Shown: piece after piece, positions 33,355 to 42,048 of the stretch
Layout: each line of letters begins with the position of its first letter
Position numbering within the stretch: the first letter of the stretch is position 1
From: Burkholderia lata
Lineage (GTDB): Bacteria; Pseudomonadota; Gammaproteobacteria; Burkholderiales; Burkholderiaceae
DNA length: 64,000 nucleotides
Direction: 5' to 3'
Assembly: GCF_000012945.1 (NCBI RefSeq)
Contig: NC_007511.1
Coordinates: 3,410,001-3,474,000 of the forward strand
The notes under the pieces: generated by a model
Databases searched by the model: none
Told to the model about the DNA's origin: nothing
Seen by the model: the letters and a program-made list of their open reading frames with translations, nothing else
Program-made: the position numbers and the translations under genes

Positions 33355-35019
33355 TCACGCGGGCTGGTAGCGTTCCCGCAGCGCCCGCTTGTTGATCTTC
33401 CCGACGCTCGTCTTCTCGATCGCGTCGACGATCAGCAGCCGTTCCGGCACCGCGTACCGCGAGATCAGCCCGCGATCGGCTACCTGCTTCACGTGCGCCT
33501 GCAACTCGGCAGGCCCGACGCGCCCGACGTGATCGTCGGCCAGCACGACGAGCGCGAGCGGCCGCTCGCCCCAGCGTGCGTCCTTCACGCCGATGACGGC
33601 CGATTCGCGTACGGCGGGATGGCGCGACAGGATGTCCTCGAGCGCCAGCGACGACACCCATTCGCCGCCCGTCTTGATCACGTCCTTGATCCGGTCGGTG
33701 ATCTGCAGCCGGCCGTCCGGATCGATCACGCCGATGTCGTTCGTATGGAGATAGCCGCCGGCCCACAACGACGCCGTTGCCGGCGCGTCGCCGAGATAGC
33801 CGGCCGTCGCCCAAGGCATGCGCACGACCACCTCGCCGGCCGCGCGGCCGTCATGCGGCACGTCGCGAAACTGCGCGTCGACGATGCGCAGGTCGACGAG
33901 CGGCAGCGGCAGCCCCGCCTTCGTCCGGCGCGCGAGGTCGTCGTCGGCCGTGCCGTTCGCCATCGGCGATGCATCGACCTGGGCGATCGTCATCAGCGGG
34001 CACGTTTCCGACATCCCGTAGCCGGTGTACACGTCGATGCCGCGCGCGAGCGCCGCCCGCGCAAGCCCTTCCGGCAACGGCGAGCCGCCGACGAGCACCT
34101 TCCACGACGAGAGATCGACCGATGCCGATGCGGGACAGTCGAGGATCATGCCGAGCAGCGTCGGCACGCAGTGCGAGAACGTCACCGACTCGCGCGCGAT
34201 CAGCGCAACCAGCCCGTCGGGCGAGTAGCGCCCCGGGTACACCTGCTTGAGCCCGAGCGCGGTCGCGATATAAGGCAGCCCCCACGCGTGCACGTGGAAC
34301 ATCGGCGTGATCGGCATGTAGACATCGTCGCGATGCAGGCGCCCGCGATCGCGCGCGCCCGACAGCGCGGCCATCCCCGCCAGCGTGTGCAGCACGAGCT
34401 GGCGGTGGCTGAACGCGACGCCTTTCGGCAGCCCGGTCGTGCCGGTCGTATAGAACGTCGTCGCACGGGTGTTCTCGTCGAAATCGCCGAACACGAAATC
34501 GGGCGAACTGGCCGCGACGAGCCGTTCGTATTCGTCGGCGAACCCGTCGGGTAGCCCGGTCTCGGCGCCGTCCGCGATCAGCACGAAGCGCTGCGCGGCG
34601 ACGAGCCGGTCGCGGATGCCGTCCAGCAACGGCAGGAAATCGCGATGCACCAGCACGACCCGCGCGCCGCAATGGTTCAGCGTATGGAGGAGCTGGTCGG
34701 GCGACAGCCTGACGTTCGCGGTCATCAGCACCGCGCCCATCATCGGGATCGCGTAATAACACTCCAGGTAGCGGTGGCTATCCCAGTCCATCACGGCGAC
34801 CGTATCGCCCGCGCCGACGCCGAGCGACGTCAGCCCGCTCGCGAGTTGCCCGATGCGATGCCGGAAGGTCCAGTAATCGTGCCGGACCTGGTCGCCGTAC
34901 ACGATCTCCTGCTCGGGCCGCGTCGCGAGCGGCGTGTGAAGCAGCTGCTTGATCAGCAGCGGATACGCATGCGCGGACGGGGCCGGCGCATCGTGCAAAT
35001 GCGGCTGTGACGGATTCAT
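33355..35019 (-). CDS. AMP-forming acyl-CoA synthetase (medium/long-chain, AlkK-like)
   Basis: A 554-residue ANL-superfamily enzyme. Phosphate-binding loop YTTGTTGLPKGV (about 192-203), motif YGMSETCP (about 318), the adenylate motif YLHTNDIGVIDPDGRLQITDRIKD (about 415-440) and the C-terminal lysine in TSVGKINKR are all present. It activates fatty or similar acids as acyl-AMP and then acyl-CoA. GGAG seven bases upstream favours the start at 35019 over in-frame starts at 35031 and 35088. It is a single gene; it could feed beta-oxidation or the 4-hydroxyacyl system upstream, but no sequence link is visible. Confidence 0.92.
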   Translation of the reverse strand: MNPSQPHLHDAPAPSAHAYPLLIKQLLHTPLATRPEQEIVYGDQVRHDYWTFRHRIGQLASGLTSLGVGAGDTVAVMDWDSHRYLECYYAIPMMGAVLMTANVRLSPDQLLHTLNHCGARVVLVHRDFLPLLDGIRDRLVAAQRFVLIADGAETGLPDGFADEYERLVAASSPDFVFGDFDENTRATTFYTTGTTGLPKGVAFSHRQLVLHTLAGMAALSGARDRGRLHRDDVYMPITPMFHVHAWGLPYIATALGLKQVYPGRYSPDGLVALIARESVTFSHCVPTLLGMILDCPASASVDLSSWKVLVGGSPLPEGLARAALARGIDVYTGYGMSETCPLMTIAQVDASPMANGTADDDLARRTKAGLPLPLVDLRIVDAQFRDVPHDGRAAGEVVVRMPWATAGYLGDAPATASLWAGGYLHTNDIGVIDPDGRLQITDRIKDVIKTGGEWVSSLALEDILSRHPAVRESAVIGVKDARWGERPLALVVLADDHVGRVGPAELQAHVKQVADRGLISRYAVPERLLIVDAIEKTSVGKINKRALRERYQPA

Positions 35020-35477
35020 GAAGGGCTCCATAAGCGACCGGTCAGGCACGATGCCGGCCGGGCAAAGCTGCGCGCCCGCGGGCGGCACGGCCCGGGCATT
35101 CGCCGGGTCCGGTCTTCGCGAGTGCGGCCACGATACCCGACGCGCCGGCGCCGGCGCCCCCCCCTGTCAGGGGGAGTCGGCGCTGGCGCGCCGGCCCGGC
35201 GGACATCCGCGCGTCACGTGCCGGGCGTATCCACGACGAGGGGCGCGCGGTGCGCGGCGCCGTGCCACGACCCACCTGATCGGGGGGGCGTGGCACGACG
35301 GGTGCCGCGGTACGATTCATGACGGCGCACAACCGGTTCTTCGGAACCCGCGTCCCCTCGCCCCGGGCATGAACGGAGGCCCACGCCGCCGATTCGAAAC
35401 CGTGCATGCGCAATGCACGCGTTTTGGCCGTTTTCCATGCCGAATCCTCAATCCGCCCCCCCGAGAAAGGAGCAGCC
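35020..35477. other. 458-base intergenic region
   Basis: Lies between the divergent acyl-CoA ligase and HchA genes and is very GC-rich. It holds one long imperfect hairpin (35141-35190) and a G-run near 35283-35289. Open frames through it are short and show no protein-like pattern. No recognised operator was found. Confidence 0.6.
35141..35190. repeat. long imperfect hairpin with C-run/G-run tip
   Basis: A left arm starting CGCGCCGGCGCC pairs with a right arm ending GGCGCTGGCGCG, with the tip formed by a C-run, TGTCA and GGGGGA. The stem is about 20 bp with a few mismatches. The tip resembles the C6-N4-G6 palindromes at 27624 and 32761, though the flanks differ. Confidence 0.45.
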
Positions 35478-36359
35478 ATGACTTCCGAACAGCCGCAGAT
35501 GGACAGAACGCCGTCGCCCGATCCGGCCGAAAACAACGCGTACTTTCCGTCGCCGTATTCGCTGTCGCAGTACACGTCGTCGAAGACCGATTTCACCGGC
35601 GCGGATTACCCGAATCCGTACACGGGCGGCAAGTGGAAGGTGCTGATGATCGCGACCGACGAGCGCTACGTCCTGATGACGAACGGCAAGATGTTCTCGA
35701 CCGGCAATCATCCGGTCGAAATGCTGCTGCCGATGCATCACATGGACCAGGCCGGCTTCGAGATCGATATCGCGACGCTGTCGGGCAACCCCGCGAAACT
35801 CGAACTCTGGGCGATGCCGGGCGACGACGAGGCGGTGCAGGGCACGTACCGGAAGTACCTGCCGAAGCTCAAGACGCCGCTGAAGCTGTCCGACGTGCTC
35901 GACGCCGACCTCGGCCCCGAATCGCCGTACATCGCCGTGTTCATTCCGGGCGGCCACGGCGTCCTCGCCGGCATTCCGTACAGCAAGGACGTGAAGCGCG
36001 CGCTGCACTGGGCGCTCGATTACGACCGGCACATCATCACGCTGTGCCACGGGCCCGCGAGCCTGTTGTCGGCTGCCGTGGATGAAGATCCGCAGAACTA
36101 CCCGTTCAAGGGCTACGAGATGTGCGTGTTCCCGGATGCGCTCGACACCGGCCCGAATCTCGAGATCGGCTACATGCCGGGCCCGCTGCCGTGGCTCGTC
36201 GCACAAAGCCTGGAAAAGCTCGGTGCGAAGGTGCTCAACAAGGACATGACCGGCCGCTGCCATCAGGACCGCAAGCTGATCACGGGCGACAGCCCGCTCG
36301 CGTCGAACGGCATCGGCAAGCTCGCGGCCGCCGCGCTGCTGAAGGAAGTCGGCCACTGA
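35478..36359 (+). CDS. hchA: glyoxalase III / protein deglycase HchA (Hsp31)
   Basis: A 293-residue DJ-1/PfpI superfamily protein, slightly longer than the 283 residues of E. coli HchA. The nucleophile elbow is [10 protein letters not shown] (Cys190, His191), with the conserved Glu81 in NHPVEMLLP and FIPGGHG (156-161). N-terminal [19 protein letters not shown] is characteristic of Hsp31. It converts methylglyoxal or glyoxal to hydroxy acids and acts as a stress chaperone or deglycase. AAAGGAG at 35466 sets the start. The gene stands alone. Confidence 0.93.
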   Translation: MTSEQPQMDRTPSPDPAENNAYFPSPYSLSQYTSSKTDFTGADYPNPYTGGKWKVLMIATDERYVLMTNGKMFSTGNHPVEMLLPMHHMDQAGFEIDIATLSGNPAKLELWAMPGDDEAVQGTYRKYLPKLKTPLKLSDVLDADLGPESPYIAVFIPGGHGVLAGIPYSKDVKRALHWALDYDRHIITLCHGPASLLSAAVDEDPQNYPFKGYEMCVFPDALDTGPNLEIGYMPGPLPWLVAQSLEKLGAKVLNKDMTGRCHQDRKLITGDSPLASNGIGKLAAAALLKEVGH

Positions 36360-36615
36360 CGCAGGCCGCCCCGCGCCCGGCCGGCACCGTGGGCGCGATA
36401 GGCTTCGCGCCCCTTCACGCGGCCGACCGGCGTCCCGCCCGCGGTGCCGGCCGGCCGCGGGTGCGGGCCGGCCGCGTCGAGCGGGGCCATCGTCGTCATG
36501 CCGTTCGTGCACGCATCGGCGCGCGCCGCCCCGCACCGCCGCCCCACCTCTGCTCGACGGCGTTTCCCATGCGGTAGTATGGCGACTCGATGGAAACCCC
36601 GATGGACTCACACGA

Positions 36616-37353
36616 ATGGCCCAGCCTGATCTCCCGACCCCTTCCAGCGCCGGCCAGGATGCCCAGGCGCTTGTCCTCATCGCCGAGGACGAACCCGAGA
36701 TCGCCGAGATCCTGACCGCCTATCTCGCGCGCGGCGGCCTGCGCACCGTGCACGCGGCCGACGGCCGCCGCGCACTGGAACTGCACCTTCAGCTCAAGCC
36801 CGACCTCGTGCTGCTCGACGTGCAGATGCCGCACGTCGACGGCTGGAAGGTGCTCGCCGAAATCCGTCATCGCGGCGACACGCCCGTGATCATGCTGACC
36901 GCGCTCGACCAGGACATCGACAAGCTCACCGGCCTGCGCATCGGCGCCGACGACTACGTGGTGAAGCCGTTCAATCCCGCCGAAGTCGTCGCGCGCGCAC
37001 AAGCCGTGCTGCGCCGTTCGATGGCCGGCTCGCGCCAGGAAGAGCAGCGCGTGCTGCGGGTCGCGCCGTTCGAGATCGATCTCGAACACCACGAAGCCAC
37101 GCTCGAAGTGGGCAGCGAGCGGCACACGCTCGTGCTGACGCTCACCGAGTTCAAGCTGCTCGCGCAGCTCGCGCGCGCGCCGCGGCGCGTGTTCAGCCGC
37201 GCCGAGCTGATGGCCACCTGCCTGCCGGAAGGCGACGCGCTGGAGCGCACGGTGGACAGCCACGTCAGCAAGCTGCGCAAGAAGCTGGACGATCTCGGCA
37301 TGCAGGGCGTACCGGTCAGCGTGCGCGGCGTCGGCTACAAGCTCTGGAGTTGA
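36616..37353 (+). CDS. baeR: OmpR-type response regulator, BaeR-like
   Basis: A 245-residue two-component response regulator. Receiver domain at about 18-130: acidic pair EDE (24-26), phospho-acceptor Asp68 in LLDVQMP, Thr in MLTALDQ and Lys in DDYVVKPF. The OmpR/PhoB winged helix follows at about 145-244 (ALERTVDSHVSKLRKKLDD, VRGVGYKLWS). IAEDEPEIAEILTAYL and LDQDIDKLTGLRIGADDYVVKPFNPAEVVAR fit BaeR. It overlaps or abuts the kinase gene, forming a pair. No MdtABC-like efflux genes are adjacent, so the regulon is elsewhere or different. Confidence 0.88.
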   Translation: MAQPDLPTPSSAGQDAQALVLIAEDEPEIAEILTAYLARGGLRTVHAADGRRALELHLQLKPDLVLLDVQMPHVDGWKVLAEIRHRGDTPVIMLTALDQDIDKLTGLRIGADDYVVKPFNPAEVVARAQAVLRRSMAGSRQEEQRVLRVAPFEIDLEHHEATLEVGSERHTLVLTLTEFKLLAQLARAPRRVFSRAELMATCLPEGDALERTVDSHVSKLRKKLDDLGMQGVPVSVRGVGYKLWS

Positions 37354-37355
37354 AC

Positions 37356-38441
37356 GTGAAGCTCGATGGCCTGAGCCGGCAGATCGCGCTGACGATGGCC
37401 GGGATGGTGTTCGGCGTGACGATGCTGATGGTGCTTACCGCCACCATCTTCTACTACGTCGCGTTCAACTACTGGCCCGCGCATTTCAGCACGAAGAACT
37501 TCCTGCCGACCGCGCCGGAATGGCTGTGGCTGATCGCCACCACGTCGGTCGGCCTCGTGCTGTCGGTCGCGGTCGCCGTCAATCTCGCGCGCCGCATCCT
37601 CGTGCCGCTCAATTCGGTCACCGACAGCATTCGCCGCGTCGCGCGCGGCGATCTCGACGCGCGCGCCGTCACGGGCGACCGCTCGCTGCACGAAGCCGCG
37701 CTGCTCGCCGACAACTTCAACGCGCTCGCCGACGAGCTGCAGCGCGTGACCAACGAGCAGGCGATCTGGAACGCCGCGATCGCGCACGAGCTGCGCACGC
37801 CCGTCACGGTGCTGCGCGGGCGCCTGCAGGGGCTCGCCGAAGGCGTGTTCAAGCCCGACGAAGCGCAGTTCCGCAGCCTGCTCGCGCAGGTCGAAGGGCT
37901 GACGCGGCTGATCGAGGATCTGCGCGTGGTCAGCCTCGCGGATGGCGGCCATTTGAGCATCGAGATCCGCGACGCCGATCTCGCCGCCGACGTGCGCGCC
38001 GTGGTCGACGTGTTCGCCCACGCGCTGCAGGCCGCCGGCCAGCATCCGGTGCTCGATCTCGACACGCGGCAGATGCGCTGCGACCCGGTGCGCATTCGTC
38101 AGGCACTGCTCGCGCTGCTGGAAAACGCGCGCCGCCATGCGGTGCCCGGCACGATCCGGATCCAGACGCGCATCGAAGCAGGCATGTGCCGGCTGCGCGT
38201 CGAGGACGATGGCCCCGGCATCCCGGCCGATTTCGCGCCGCACGTGTTCAAGGCATTCCGGCGCGTCGACGAGTCGCAGCCGGGCGGCAGCGGCCTCGGG
38301 CTCGCCGTCGTCGCGGCGATCGCGCATGCGCATCACGGCGAAGCCGTTTGCGTGCCGACCGGCACGGGCGGCACGCGGTTCGAAGTGCAGTGGCCCGATA
38401 ACCTCGTGCCGGCGCCGGAAAACGAGCGCTTTCCGGCCTGA
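37356..38441 (+). CDS. baeS: sensor histidine kinase, BaeS-like
   Basis: A 361-residue membrane kinase. Two transmembrane helices (about 12-34 and 57-78) flank a short periplasmic loop; HAMP at about 76-130; HisKA with phospho-acceptor His144 in AIAHELRTPVTVLRGRLQG; HATPase with N box LLENARRHA, G1 DDGPGIP and G2 GGSGLGLAVV. The periplasmic loop is only about 20 residues, shorter than in E. coli BaeS, so it may sense membrane or internal cues. GTG at 37356 is chosen; TTG at 37350, overlapping the regulator's stop, is an alternative. Confidence 0.88.
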   Translation: MKLDGLSRQIALTMAGMVFGVTMLMVLTATIFYYVAFNYWPAHFSTKNFLPTAPEWLWLIATTSVGLVLSVAVAVNLARRILVPLNSVTDSIRRVARGDLDARAVTGDRSLHEAALLADNFNALADELQRVTNEQAIWNAAIAHELRTPVTVLRGRLQGLAEGVFKPDEAQFRSLLAQVEGLTRLIEDLRVVSLADGGHLSIEIRDADLAADVRAVVDVFAHALQAAGQHPVLDLDTRQMRCDPVRIRQALLALLENARRHAVPGTIRIQTRIEAGMCRLRVEDDGPGIPADFAPHVFKAFRRVDESQPGGSGLGLAVVAAIAHAHHGEAVCVPTGTGGTRFEVQWPDNLVPAPENERFPA

Positions 38442-38459
38442 GCCCCCACCTTTACACCG

Positions 38460-39242
38460 TCACTCTCGCGGTTCGCGCCCGACCTGTTCGAGCGGCGGGT
38501 TGAACCCGAGCACCGTGTACTCCCGCACGGACACCGTCCCTTTCCCCGCCGCGCCCTGCACGACGACCGCGCGCACCGCACCGGCCCGGTCGAATTTCAG
38601 GCGGGTGCCGAGGGTCGCGTTGCGCAGCGCCTCCAGTTCCTCGATCCGCGCGATCGCCAGCTTGCGCACCGCGCCGGACACGTACACCGGCAGGAACACC
38701 AGCGCGATGAAGATCGACACCGTGTCCTTCGCGGCGGTATCCAGCACCGGCTGACCCGACATCACGAGCGACAGCGACGTCGCCGCGACGAAGATCGCGA
38801 GCACCGTCGCGCCCACGCCGAGCGACGAGAACCGTTCGGCCGCCTTCTTCATGCGTGCCTTCACGAGCGCACGCGTGGTCGCGGCGGGCACCAGCCATTC
38901 GCGCTGCGCGCCGTGGTACCCGGCAAAGCCGAGGAACAGCGTCGCGACGGCACTGATGCCGATGGCGGTGTACAGCGCGTCGAACAGCACGCAGACGAAT
39001 TCGAGCACGAACACGATCACCGGCGGCCACAGCAGCAGACGGAACGAATAGCCGTCGCGGCCATGCCCGCGGATCCACCATTTCACCGGCGGCAGCTCCC
39101 AGAAGCGGCTCTCGCGGCGGAGTGAAAGTTCTTCTTCGTCGGTCAATTCTTCACCTGTGGCGTTCCATTGCGTCGGGTACGGCTGATGCCAATGATGCGG
39201 CTGAAACGGGAATGAATACCTGGGGTTATCGATTGATCCCAA
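38460..39242 (-). CDS. membrane protein of unknown function
   Basis: About 260 residues, not recognised. After a soluble acidic N-terminus (GEELTDEEELSLRRESRFWELPPVKWW) there are four hydrophobic segments (about 70-86, 90-108, 140-160, 175-195), then a soluble C-terminal part of about 60 residues. The only available start is TTG at 39242, which lies in a candidate LysR operator (39224-39238), so the true start could be further downstream in the hydrophilic region. The gene is convergent with the sensor kinase, with an 18-base gap, and divergent from an MFS gene. Confidence 0.6.
   Translation of the reverse strand: MGSIDNPRYSFPFQPHHWHQPYPTQWNATGEELTDEEELSLRRESRFWELPPVKWWIRGHGRDGYSFRLLLWPPVIVFVLEFVCVLFDALYTAIGISAVATLFLGFAGYHGAQREWLVPAATTRALVKARMKKAAERFSSLGVGATVLAIFVAATSLSLVMSGQPVLDTAAKDTVSIFIALVFLPVYVSGAVRKLAIARIEELEALRNATLGTRLKFDRAGAVRAVVVQGAAGKGTVSVREYTVLGFNPPLEQVGREPRE
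39224..39238. promoter_or_regulatory. candidate LysR site (GGTTATCGATTGATC)
   Basis: Matches 14 of 15 bases with 41944-41958, the site between the LysR gene at 40982 and the divergent pdxA2 gene; the upstream TGA-N-TAC is also shared at the same spacing. It lies about 100 bases before the MFS start at 39340, a normal activator position. Confidence 0.5.
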
Positions 39243-39339
39243 AGATTCATTAGACAGTGTCTCCGCCGCCGCGCGATGCTGGCCCGGCCAGTGAACGCGG
39301 CGTCATTGCCACGCCGCGCACGAGAATGGAGTGAGACAC

Positions 39340-40617
39340 ATGCCTAACGACCACCGTCAACGGCGCCACACCCTGTGGCTGCTGTGCGCGCTTTCGTTCA
39401 TCCTCTACGTCGACCGCGTCAACCTCGCGACCGCGGCCGGCGCGATCAAGGCCGAACTCGGCCTGTCGAATACCGAACTTGGCGTCGCATTCTCCGCGTT
39501 CGCGTATTCGTATGCAATCTGCCAGATCGGCGGCGGCTGGATCGCCGACCGGTTCGGCGCCCGCATCACGCTGATCGGCTGCGGGCTGATCTGGGTCGTA
39601 TCGACCTTCACCACCGGGTTCGTGCACAGCCTCGGGCTGCTGTTCGCCGCGCGCCTGCTGCTCGGCATCGGCGAAGGCGCGACGCTGCCCGCCCAGGCCC
39701 GCGCGATCACCCACTGGTTCCCGCGCGAGCGGCGCGGCGTCGTGCAGGGCTTCACGCATTCGTTCTCGCGGCTCGGCAACGCAGTCACGCCGCCGATCGT
39801 CGCCGCGCTGATGACCTGGCTGTCGTGGCGCGCGGCGTTCTTCGTGATCGGCGCGGTCACGCTGGTGTGGCTCGCATGGTGGATCGTCGGCTTCCGCGAA
39901 TATCCGCTCGGCGACGAAGCCGGCCACGATCGCCCGCGCGCGGCCCGCGCCGCGCCGCCCACCGGCCCGACGCCGTGGGGGCCGCTGTTCCGCCGGATGG
40001 CGCCGACCATCTTCGTCTACTTCTGCTACGGCTGGACGGCGTGGCTGTTCTTCACGTGGCTGCCGACGTTCTTCCTGAACGGCCAGGGCCTGAACCTGAA
40101 GTCGACCGCGCTGTTCGCGTCCGGCGTGTTCTTCGCGGGCGTGGTCGGCGACACGCTCGGCGGCTGGATGTGCGACCGGATCTACCGGAAGACCGGCAAC
40201 CTCGCGCTGTCGCGCCAGAGCGTGATCGTCGCGAGCTTCGTCGGCGCGCTCGTGTGCCTGCTGCCGCTCGCGGTCGTGCACTCGACGGCCGGCGTCGCGC
40301 TGTGCCTGTCGGGGTCGTTCCTGTGCCTCGAACTGACGATCGGGCCGATCTGGGCCGTGCCGAGCGACATCGCGCCGGCCCACGCCGGCATCGCGAGCGG
40401 GATGATGAACGCGGGCTCCGCGATCTCGGGGATCCTGTCGCCGATCCTGTTCGGCTATCTCGTCGATCGCACGGGGAGCTGGACCGTGCCGTTCATCGGC
40501 TCGGTCGCGATGCTGCTGATCGGCATCGTCGCCGCGCTGCGGATTCGCCCGGAACGCACGCTGGCGGAATCGATGCCGGCGCTCGCTGATGCGCCTGCGG
40601 CGCCGTCTGCGCGCTGA
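39340..40617 (+). CDS. MFS permease, ACS family (glucarate/galactonate type)
   Basis: A 425-residue transporter with about 12 membrane helices. FILYVDRVNLATAAGAIKAELGLSNTELGVAFSAFAYSYAICQIGGGWIADRFG is the ACS signature region of hexarate and hexonate permeases, and GIGEGATLPAQARAITHWFPRERRG is conserved. It is a close paralogue of the permease at 5464. ATG at 39340 follows GGAGTGAG. With the LysR/pdxA2 genes beyond the minisatellite it probably belongs to the sugar-acid region: the same candidate operator occurs upstream of both. Confidence 0.9.
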   Translation: MPNDHRQRRHTLWLLCALSFILYVDRVNLATAAGAIKAELGLSNTELGVAFSAFAYSYAICQIGGGWIADRFGARITLIGCGLIWVVSTFTTGFVHSLGLLFAARLLLGIGEGATLPAQARAITHWFPRERRGVVQGFTHSFSRLGNAVTPPIVAALMTWLSWRAAFFVIGAVTLVWLAWWIVGFREYPLGDEAGHDRPRAARAAPPTGPTPWGPLFRRMAPTIFVYFCYGWTAWLFFTWLPTFFLNGQGLNLKSTALFASGVFFAGVVGDTLGGWMCDRIYRKTGNLALSRQSVIVASFVGALVCLLPLAVVHSTAGVALCLSGSFLCLELTIGPIWAVPSDIAPAHAGIASGMMNAGSAISGILSPILFGYLVDRTGSWTVPFIGSVAMLLIGIVAALRIRPERTLAESMPALADAPAAPSAR

Positions 40618-40981
40618 CGCCGTTTGCTTCGGGTTCGGCTGCGTTAACGGTCTTGTCGGCGGCGGCTTCACGATTCACTGCGGCTCGTGATGGTGGTGGC
40701 TTGGCTGATTCGGCTGGGTCGGCTGGCTTGGCTGGCTTGGCTGGCTCGGTTGGCTCGGTTGGCTCGGTTGGCTCGGTTGGCTCGGTTGGCTCGGTTGGCT
40801 CGGTTGGCTCGGTTGGCTCGGTTGGCTCGGTTGGCTCGGTTGGCTCGGTTGGCTCGGTCGGCGCGGCTGGTTCGGCCGGCTTGGCTGATTCGGCTTGCTC
40901 GGCTGATTCGGCCAGCGCGGCTGATTCGGCCACCTCGGCCGGCGCGGCTGGCTCGGCCGCCTCGGTTGGCAAACCGCCCCA
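40618..40981. other. 364-base intergenic region filled by a minisatellite
   Basis: Lies between the stop codons of the convergent MFS and LysR genes. About 40690-40970 is repetitive. It is open in several frames on both strands because of the repeat, but the predicted peptides (for example repeated Pro-Thr-Glu on the minus strand) start inside the MFS gene or lack a ribosome-binding site, so no gene is called. Confidence 0.75.
40743..40859 (+). repeat. 9-bp minisatellite, GGCTCGGTT x 12 plus one variant
   Basis: Twelve exact tandem copies of GGCTCGGTT (40743-40850) and a thirteenth ending in C instead of T. Degenerate copies (GGCTTGGCT, GGCTGATTC and similar) extend the tract to about 40690-40970. 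The 12 exact copies point to recent slipped-strand expansion; copy number probably varies between strains. Confidence 0.95.
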
Positions 40982-41929
40982 TCAAGCGCCGCCATCATCC
41001 CCGCCCCCTTCCCGGTGAAACAGCGCGAGAAACTGCTGCGCTGGAATGCTCAGCGGCCGGTCGCGCCGCACGAGGCTGCCGTACGACGGCAGCTTCTGTT
41101 CGAGCGTGTAATCGATGATCGCGACGAGCCCGTGCTCCGCATTGCGCTGCGCCACCGTCAGCGGAATCACGCCGAGCATCGGCGAACGGTCGACGAGGTT
41201 CATCGTGGTCAGGATCGACCCCGTTTCGACCAGCCCGCGCGGCATCGGCTGGTGCCGCGCGCGGAACTCACGCTCGACGACCTCGCGCGCGGGGCTGCCC
41301 GCCGGCTGCAGGATCCACGCGTAATCGAGCAGCGCGTCGAACGCCACGGGGCCCGCGCCTGCGAGCGGATGGTCGCGGCCCGCGATGATCGCGAGCGCCT
41401 CGTCGTCAACCACGCGGAAGTCGCAATCGGTCCCGACGTGGCGCCCGATCACCACTTCGAGCACGCCTTCAAGAAGCTGCGGCATCAGCCTGTCGCTCGT
41501 ATCCACGGCGATGTCGATCGCCAGCAGCGGATAACGCGCCTTCAACTGCACCAGCGCCTCGGTGAGCCGCCCCGGCGACGCCGCCATGATGCTGCCGATC
41601 GCGAGCCGCCCCGCGCTGCCGAGCTGCAGCTCGCCGAGCTCGCGGTTCAGCGCCTCCACGCTGCCGCGAATGCCGCGGAAATAGCCGAGCACGCGTTCGC
41701 CGGCCGGGTTCAGCACGAGCCCGCGCCCGACGCGATCGAACAACCGCTGGCCGAGCGCACTCTCCAGCTCGGCCAGCATCTTCGTCGCGGCCGGCTGCGT
41801 GAGGCCCATCTGGTCAGCCGCGGCGCGCAGCGTCGAGCATTCGTCCACGGCCAGCAGCAGCGCGATCTGCCGCATGCGCAGACGGTTCAGCAACTGCGGC
41901 GTCGAGTCTCGTCGGTCGATCGAGCCCAT
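40982..41929 (-). CDS. LysR-family regulator of the sugar-acid region (inferred)
   Basis: A 315-residue LTTR with HTH LRMRQIALLLAVDECSTLRAAADQMGLTQPAATKMLAELE (about 17-56) and the following GRGLVLNPAGERVLGYFRGIRGS, like regulators of galactose/hexuronate-type pathways (GbpR group). Divergent from pdxA2 with 119 bases between. GGTTATCGATTCATC in this gap recurs upstream of the MFS gene at 39340, so both units may share this regulator. The C-terminus ends just outside the minisatellite. Confidence 0.9.
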   Translation of the reverse strand: MGSIDRRDSTPQLLNRLRMRQIALLLAVDECSTLRAAADQMGLTQPAATKMLAELESALGQRLFDRVGRGLVLNPAGERVLGYFRGIRGSVEALNRELGELQLGSAGRLAIGSIMAASPGRLTEALVQLKARYPLLAIDIAVDTSDRLMPQLLEGVLEVVIGRHVGTDCDFRVVDDEALAIIAGRDHPLAGAGPVAFDALLDYAWILQPAGSPAREVVEREFRARHQPMPRGLVETGSILTTMNLVDRSPMLGVIPLTVAQRNAEHGLVAIIDYTLEQKLPSYGSLVRRDRPLSIPAQQFLALFHREGGGDDGGA

Positions 41930-41943
41930 CTTTGATTACTCCA

Positions 41944-41958
41944 GGTTATCGATTCATC
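41944..41958. promoter_or_regulatory. candidate LysR site (GGTTATCGATTCATC)
   Basis: Lies 15 bases before the LysR start and about 90 bases before the pdxA2 start. It matches 39224-39238 at 14 of 15 positions, with a shared TGA-N-TAC element ten bases further out. Confidence 0.5.
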
Positions 41959-42048
41959 AAGAGTTTTCAATTTACCGACTCATTCCGTCTACCTAGCATG
42001 AACCCCATAGACGAACGAACGGCCACGCGCCGCCACCGGAGACACAGC

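Noticed and set aside
40743..40859. Array-like repeat resembling CRISPR
   Set aside because: Units are 9 bp, contiguous and without spacers; no cas genes are present.
40493..40972. Minus-strand frame encoding Pro-Thr-Glu repeats
   Set aside because: It exists because a 9-bp repeat keeps frames open, overlaps the MFS gene and has no ribosome-binding site.
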